From contig JAUWQK010000051.1 of assembly GCA_030611115.1 (NCBI GenBank), forward strand, positions 1 through 8,352: DNA of 8,352 nucleotides. The letters are read 5' to 3'. How positions within the stretch are numbered: position 1 is the first letter of the stretch; every line of letters begins with the position of its first letter. The notes beneath the pieces are model-generated. The model saw only the letters and a list, made by a program, of their open reading frames with translations, did not search any database and was not told the origin of the DNA. A program made the translations under genes and the position numbers. Origin of the DNA: Deltaproteobacteria bacterium (lineage in GTDB: Bacteria > Desulfobacterota > Desulfobacteria > Desulfobacterales > ETH-SRB1). Positions 6,393 through 8,352 of the stretch are shown in pieces.

Positions 6393-6891
6393 TTTTTTCC
6401 TCCATTAGTAAGACCAAAGCATCAGCAATGATCTCAGGCGAATATCTTCCAATTTTGCCGAGTTTTTCGAGGGACTTTCGTGCCTTCTTGAACGATATTT
6501 TTTGTAATCTAAACAATTCAACTACGATCTTAGGAGTGATAATAAACGGAACCTTAAAGAACTTTGCGGCCTTGATCGCCTTGCCGTCATCTGTGGCAAA
6601 CACCGACTTTCCCAGCTTTATTGCCAACAGCAAGGCGTCTTCTTCCCCCCTGTGAAGCGATATGGGCAGGGAGAGCCTATCAGTGCCAGAACTTTGAACT
6701 TTTATTGCTCCCTTTGAGATCAGGTCTGAAATCAAGGCGGCATCTGGATAATTTTTTACCAAATCTTCTGAGGCCACCTCGATATTCACGGCTTTTGGCA
6801 CAATGACGTCAAACAAGTTGCAGACAATCTCCAGTAAACTACATTTTGCCAGTAAAATAAGCGTGCTACTATCAGCCACCATCTGAGCCAT
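6361..6891 (-). CDS. TA2 toxin: PIN-like domain nuclease
   Basis: A 176-residue predicted PIN-like ribonuclease. The first acidic residue is Asp7 in MVADSSTLILLAK. A central LHRGEEDALLLAIKLGKS gives the conserved Glu region, and VFATDDGKAIKAAKFF gives the Asp pair, so the acidic active-site set seems complete. The later FIITPKIVVELFRL and the lysine-rich helix fit DUF3368/COG2405-like proteins. Length is usual for the group. A second ATG at codon 4 is possible; the first is preferred because AAGGA lies 11 bases upstream, while the second has none. The antitoxin follows in the same transcript with a 32-base overlap. A consensus-like promoter lies just upstream. Toxicity and target are inferred. 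Confidence 0.8.
   Translation of the reverse strand: MAQMVADSSTLILLAKCSLLEIVCNLFDVIVPKAVNIEVASEDLVKNYPDAALISDLISKGAIKVQSSGTDRLSLPISLHRGEEDALLLAIKLGKSVFATDDGKAIKAAKFFKVPFIITPKIVVELFRLQKISFKKARKSLEKLGKIGRYSPEIIADALVLLMEEKNGKTNNHKDT
6399..6403 (-). promoter_or_regulatory. Strong ribosome binding site of the TA2 antitoxin
   Basis: On the minus strand GGAGG lies six bases before the antitoxin ATG at 6392, inside the last codons of the toxin gene. It fixes the start and should allow high antitoxin translation. Confidence 0.75.
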
Positions 6892-6912
6892 TGATTACAA
6901 CATCCTTAACAA

Positions 6913-6941
6913 ATCGTACACCAAAAGTACTGAACTGTCAA
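6913..6941 (-). promoter_or_regulatory. Sigma-70-like promoter of TA module 2
   Basis: On the minus strand a perfect -35 TTGACA (6941-6936) is followed after exactly 17 bases by TACGAT (6918-6913), four of six to the -10 consensus. The predicted transcript would start around 6905, giving a very short leader of about 15 bases before the toxin ATG at 6891. Confidence 0.65.
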
Positions 6942-6952
6942 GAAAATGCTTG

Positions 6953-6978
6953 GACACGGATTTCACAGATTAACACGG
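6953..6978 (+). repeat. Dispersed repeat copy R4 (diverged)
   Basis: The segment gacacggatttcacagatta continues to aacacgg. It shares gacacggattt exactly with 3355-3365, and its cacagatta core resembles the cgcagatta units of R1 and R2. It lies just upstream of the TA2 promoter, so TA2 is bracketed by R3 and R4. The gap 6979-7141 shows no further gene or convincing terminator. Confidence 0.55.
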
Positions 6979-7141
6979 TCCCTGCAATGAGTTCCCAACC
7001 CTTCACCCGTGCGCAACCGACGTACCTGGTAAACCAACATTGTCCAAAAAAGGAAGTCCACAACATGAAATGCGAAATATCTGCGAGTTAATTAGGGTGC
7101 AAAATTTGAAATCGCTACATAATAATAATGTGTGAAATATT

Positions 7142-8352
7142 ATGAAAAAGAACGGTATTTCTGCCAGAGCCATATTTATTACGGATTTATTTGTTATCTA
7201 TGCTTGTTTTGGGCTCGTATTTATTCATTACAACGGCTGGGGTCTGCTTTCTTTAAAAGCCGCTTTATTGATGGGATACATCGGTTTTCTCTGGTTTTTT
7301 ATCGCGCTTAGCTCTTCAATTTCAAATGTTGATAGTAAAACCGGTGTGTTGAACGTTTTTAAAAATACACTGACCGGCTTTTCTGTTCTAACCGCCGGAG
7401 TTATTTCCGCTGTTGCAATTGGCGGTGAATTTAGACCTAATGACAAGTTGATTTTGTATCCCTTACTTTTTGCGTTTATTAGCTCATCAATTTTCCGTGT
7501 TTTTTACATCCTCATCCTCAGGCACTTTATAAAATACGGCTATAAGCAGAAAAAATTACTCTTGATCGGTGGTGGACGGGTAGCCGAAAAAGTAATAAAT
7601 CAGATCCTGGCTTCCCCTGAATTTGGCTACAATCTACATGGTGTCCTGGCGGAACATTATCATGAATCACTTCCCGGAGATTTATATCTTGGCAAGCTTG
7701 AAAGGTTTTCTGAGATTGTGCGTTCGCATCTGGCAGATGAGGTGATCGTTGCATTGCCGCTAAGAATGGAAAAAGAAATCATTGATATTGTTGCGAAATG
7801 TGAATGTGAAGGAATTCGAGTCCGCATAGTACCAGATTTTTACAGACTCGTAAGAAACCGGGCTGTAATGGACAAACTGGGTGATATTCCTTTAATCAGT
7901 ATTCGCAAAGAACCTCTCAGTTCGATGAAAAACAGGATCTTAAAAAGAGGTTTTGACATCCTTTTTTCGTTTGCGGTGCTCATTATCCTTTCTCCCCTTT
8001 TTCTTTTATTGGCTGTAGTTATAAAACTGACTTCTCATGGACCGGTTCTATTCAAGCAAAGAAGAATTGGCGCTAACAATGTGGAGTTTAATGTTTGCAA
8101 ATTCAGGACCATGATCGTTCAGGATAATAATGAATCAGACAGGATATGGACTACTGAAAATGATTCAAGGGTAACCAGGATAGGAGAATTCATGCGCAAG
8201 ACCAACATAGATGAGTTCCCTCAATTCTGGAATGTTTTAATAGGCAATATGAGCGTTGTCGGCCCGAGACCGGAACGAGGGTACTTTGTGGAGCAGTTTA
8301 AGAAAGAGATCCCGAATTATAAAGTGCGTCATCTTGTAAAATCAGGTATTAC
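7142..8352 (+). CDS. Polyprenyl-phosphate sugar-1-phosphate transferase (WcaJ/WbaP-type), 3'-truncated by the window edge
   Basis: The frame is open for 403 codons to the right edge. The enzyme transfers a sugar-1-phosphate from a nucleotide sugar to undecaprenyl phosphate, the first step of exopolysaccharide, capsule or O-unit assembly. Residues about 11-127 hold four hydrophobic segments. A central Rossmann-like region follows (KLLLIGGGRVAEK, 138-150). The catalytic Bac_transf domain starts near residue 268 (KRGFDILFSF), with GPVLFKQRRIG (300-310), KFRTM (320-324), the key acidic pair Asp357-Glu358 in NIDEFPQFWNVL, and SVVGPRPE (371-378). It is probably missing about 60-70 C-terminal residues beyond the window. 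An in-frame TGA at 7133-7135 leaves the ATG at 7142 as the first start. The ribosome site is weak and no clear promoter is seen upstream. Sugar specificity (glucose or galactose) cannot be decided. Confidence 0.92.
   Translation, partial: MKKNGISARAIFITDLFVIYACFGLVFIHYNGWGLLSLKAALLMGYIGFLWFFIALSSSISNVDSKTGVLNVFKNTLTGFSVLTAGVISAVAIGGEFRPNDKLILYPLLFAFISSSIFRVFYILILRHFIKYGYKQKKLLLIGGGRVAEKVINQILASPEFGYNLHGVLAEHYHESLPGDLYLGKLERFSEIVRSHLADEVIVALPLRMEKEIIDIVAKCECEGIRVRIVPDFYRLVRNRAVMDKLGDIPLISIRKEPLSSMKNRILKRGFDILFSFAVLIILSPLFLLLAVVIKLTSHGPVLFKQRRIGANNVEFNVCKFRTMIVQDNNESDRIWTTENDSRVTRIGEFMRKTNIDEFPQFWNVLIGNMSVVGPRPERGYFVEQFKKEIPNYKVRHLVKSGI

Noticed and set aside
6377..6806. Plus-strand open frames opposite the TA2 toxin
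   Set aside because: The minus-strand toxin has conserved PIN-like motifs, an overlapping antitoxin and a promoter; the plus-strand frames have none of these.
6891..7091. 66-residue plus-strand open frame in the gap before the sugar-phosphate transferase
   Set aside because: Its sequence runs through the TA2 promoter and repeat R4, shows no protein-like pattern or ribosome site, and is best explained as chance.

Overview
The window is part of a surface-polysaccharide (O-antigen, capsule or exopolysaccharide) biosynthesis locus of a Gram-negative-type bacterium. The repeat style, the B12/radical-SAM enzyme and the density of toxin-antitoxin genes would fit an anaerobic Desulfobacterota-like lineage, but that assignment is inference from gene content and cannot be settled from this stretch.

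Layout. Bases 1-3310 hold three co-directional genes: a family 9 glycosyltransferase cut by the left edge, a class I SAM methyltransferase with an N-terminal four-cysteine module, and a B12-binding radical SAM protein that starts directly after the methyltransferase stop. Bases 3311-4368 hold a repeat copy, an operator-like dyad and a toxin-antitoxin (TA) pair (ribbon-helix-helix/UPF0175-like antitoxin, then DUF3368 PIN-like toxin). A family 4 glycosyltransferase follows (4369-5652), with a repeat-like in-frame insertion in its N-terminal half. Next comes a frameshifted GxxExxY (PDDEXK_3) gene bounded by 20-bp inverted repeats (5653-6104). A second TA pair lies on the minus strand (6093-6891) with the gene order reversed, toxin first, behind a good sigma-70-like promoter. 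The right end (7142-8352) is the 5' part of a polyprenyl-phosphate sugar-1-phosphate transferase, which is open to the window edge.

How it works together. The phosphosugar transferase would load the first sugar on undecaprenyl phosphate. The GT4 and GT9 enzymes would extend the glycan, and the methyltransferase and radical SAM protein would modify a sugar or lipid-linked intermediate. The accessory modules (TA1, the GxxExxY relic, TA2) sit only in gaps between these genes. Those gaps are marked by copies of one degenerate repeat family (core atccgcagattacgcagat), suggesting repeat-mediated insertion or exchange in the polysaccharide cluster. Two copies are identical over 25 bp and each supplies the last Ile codon and stop of the gene upstream.
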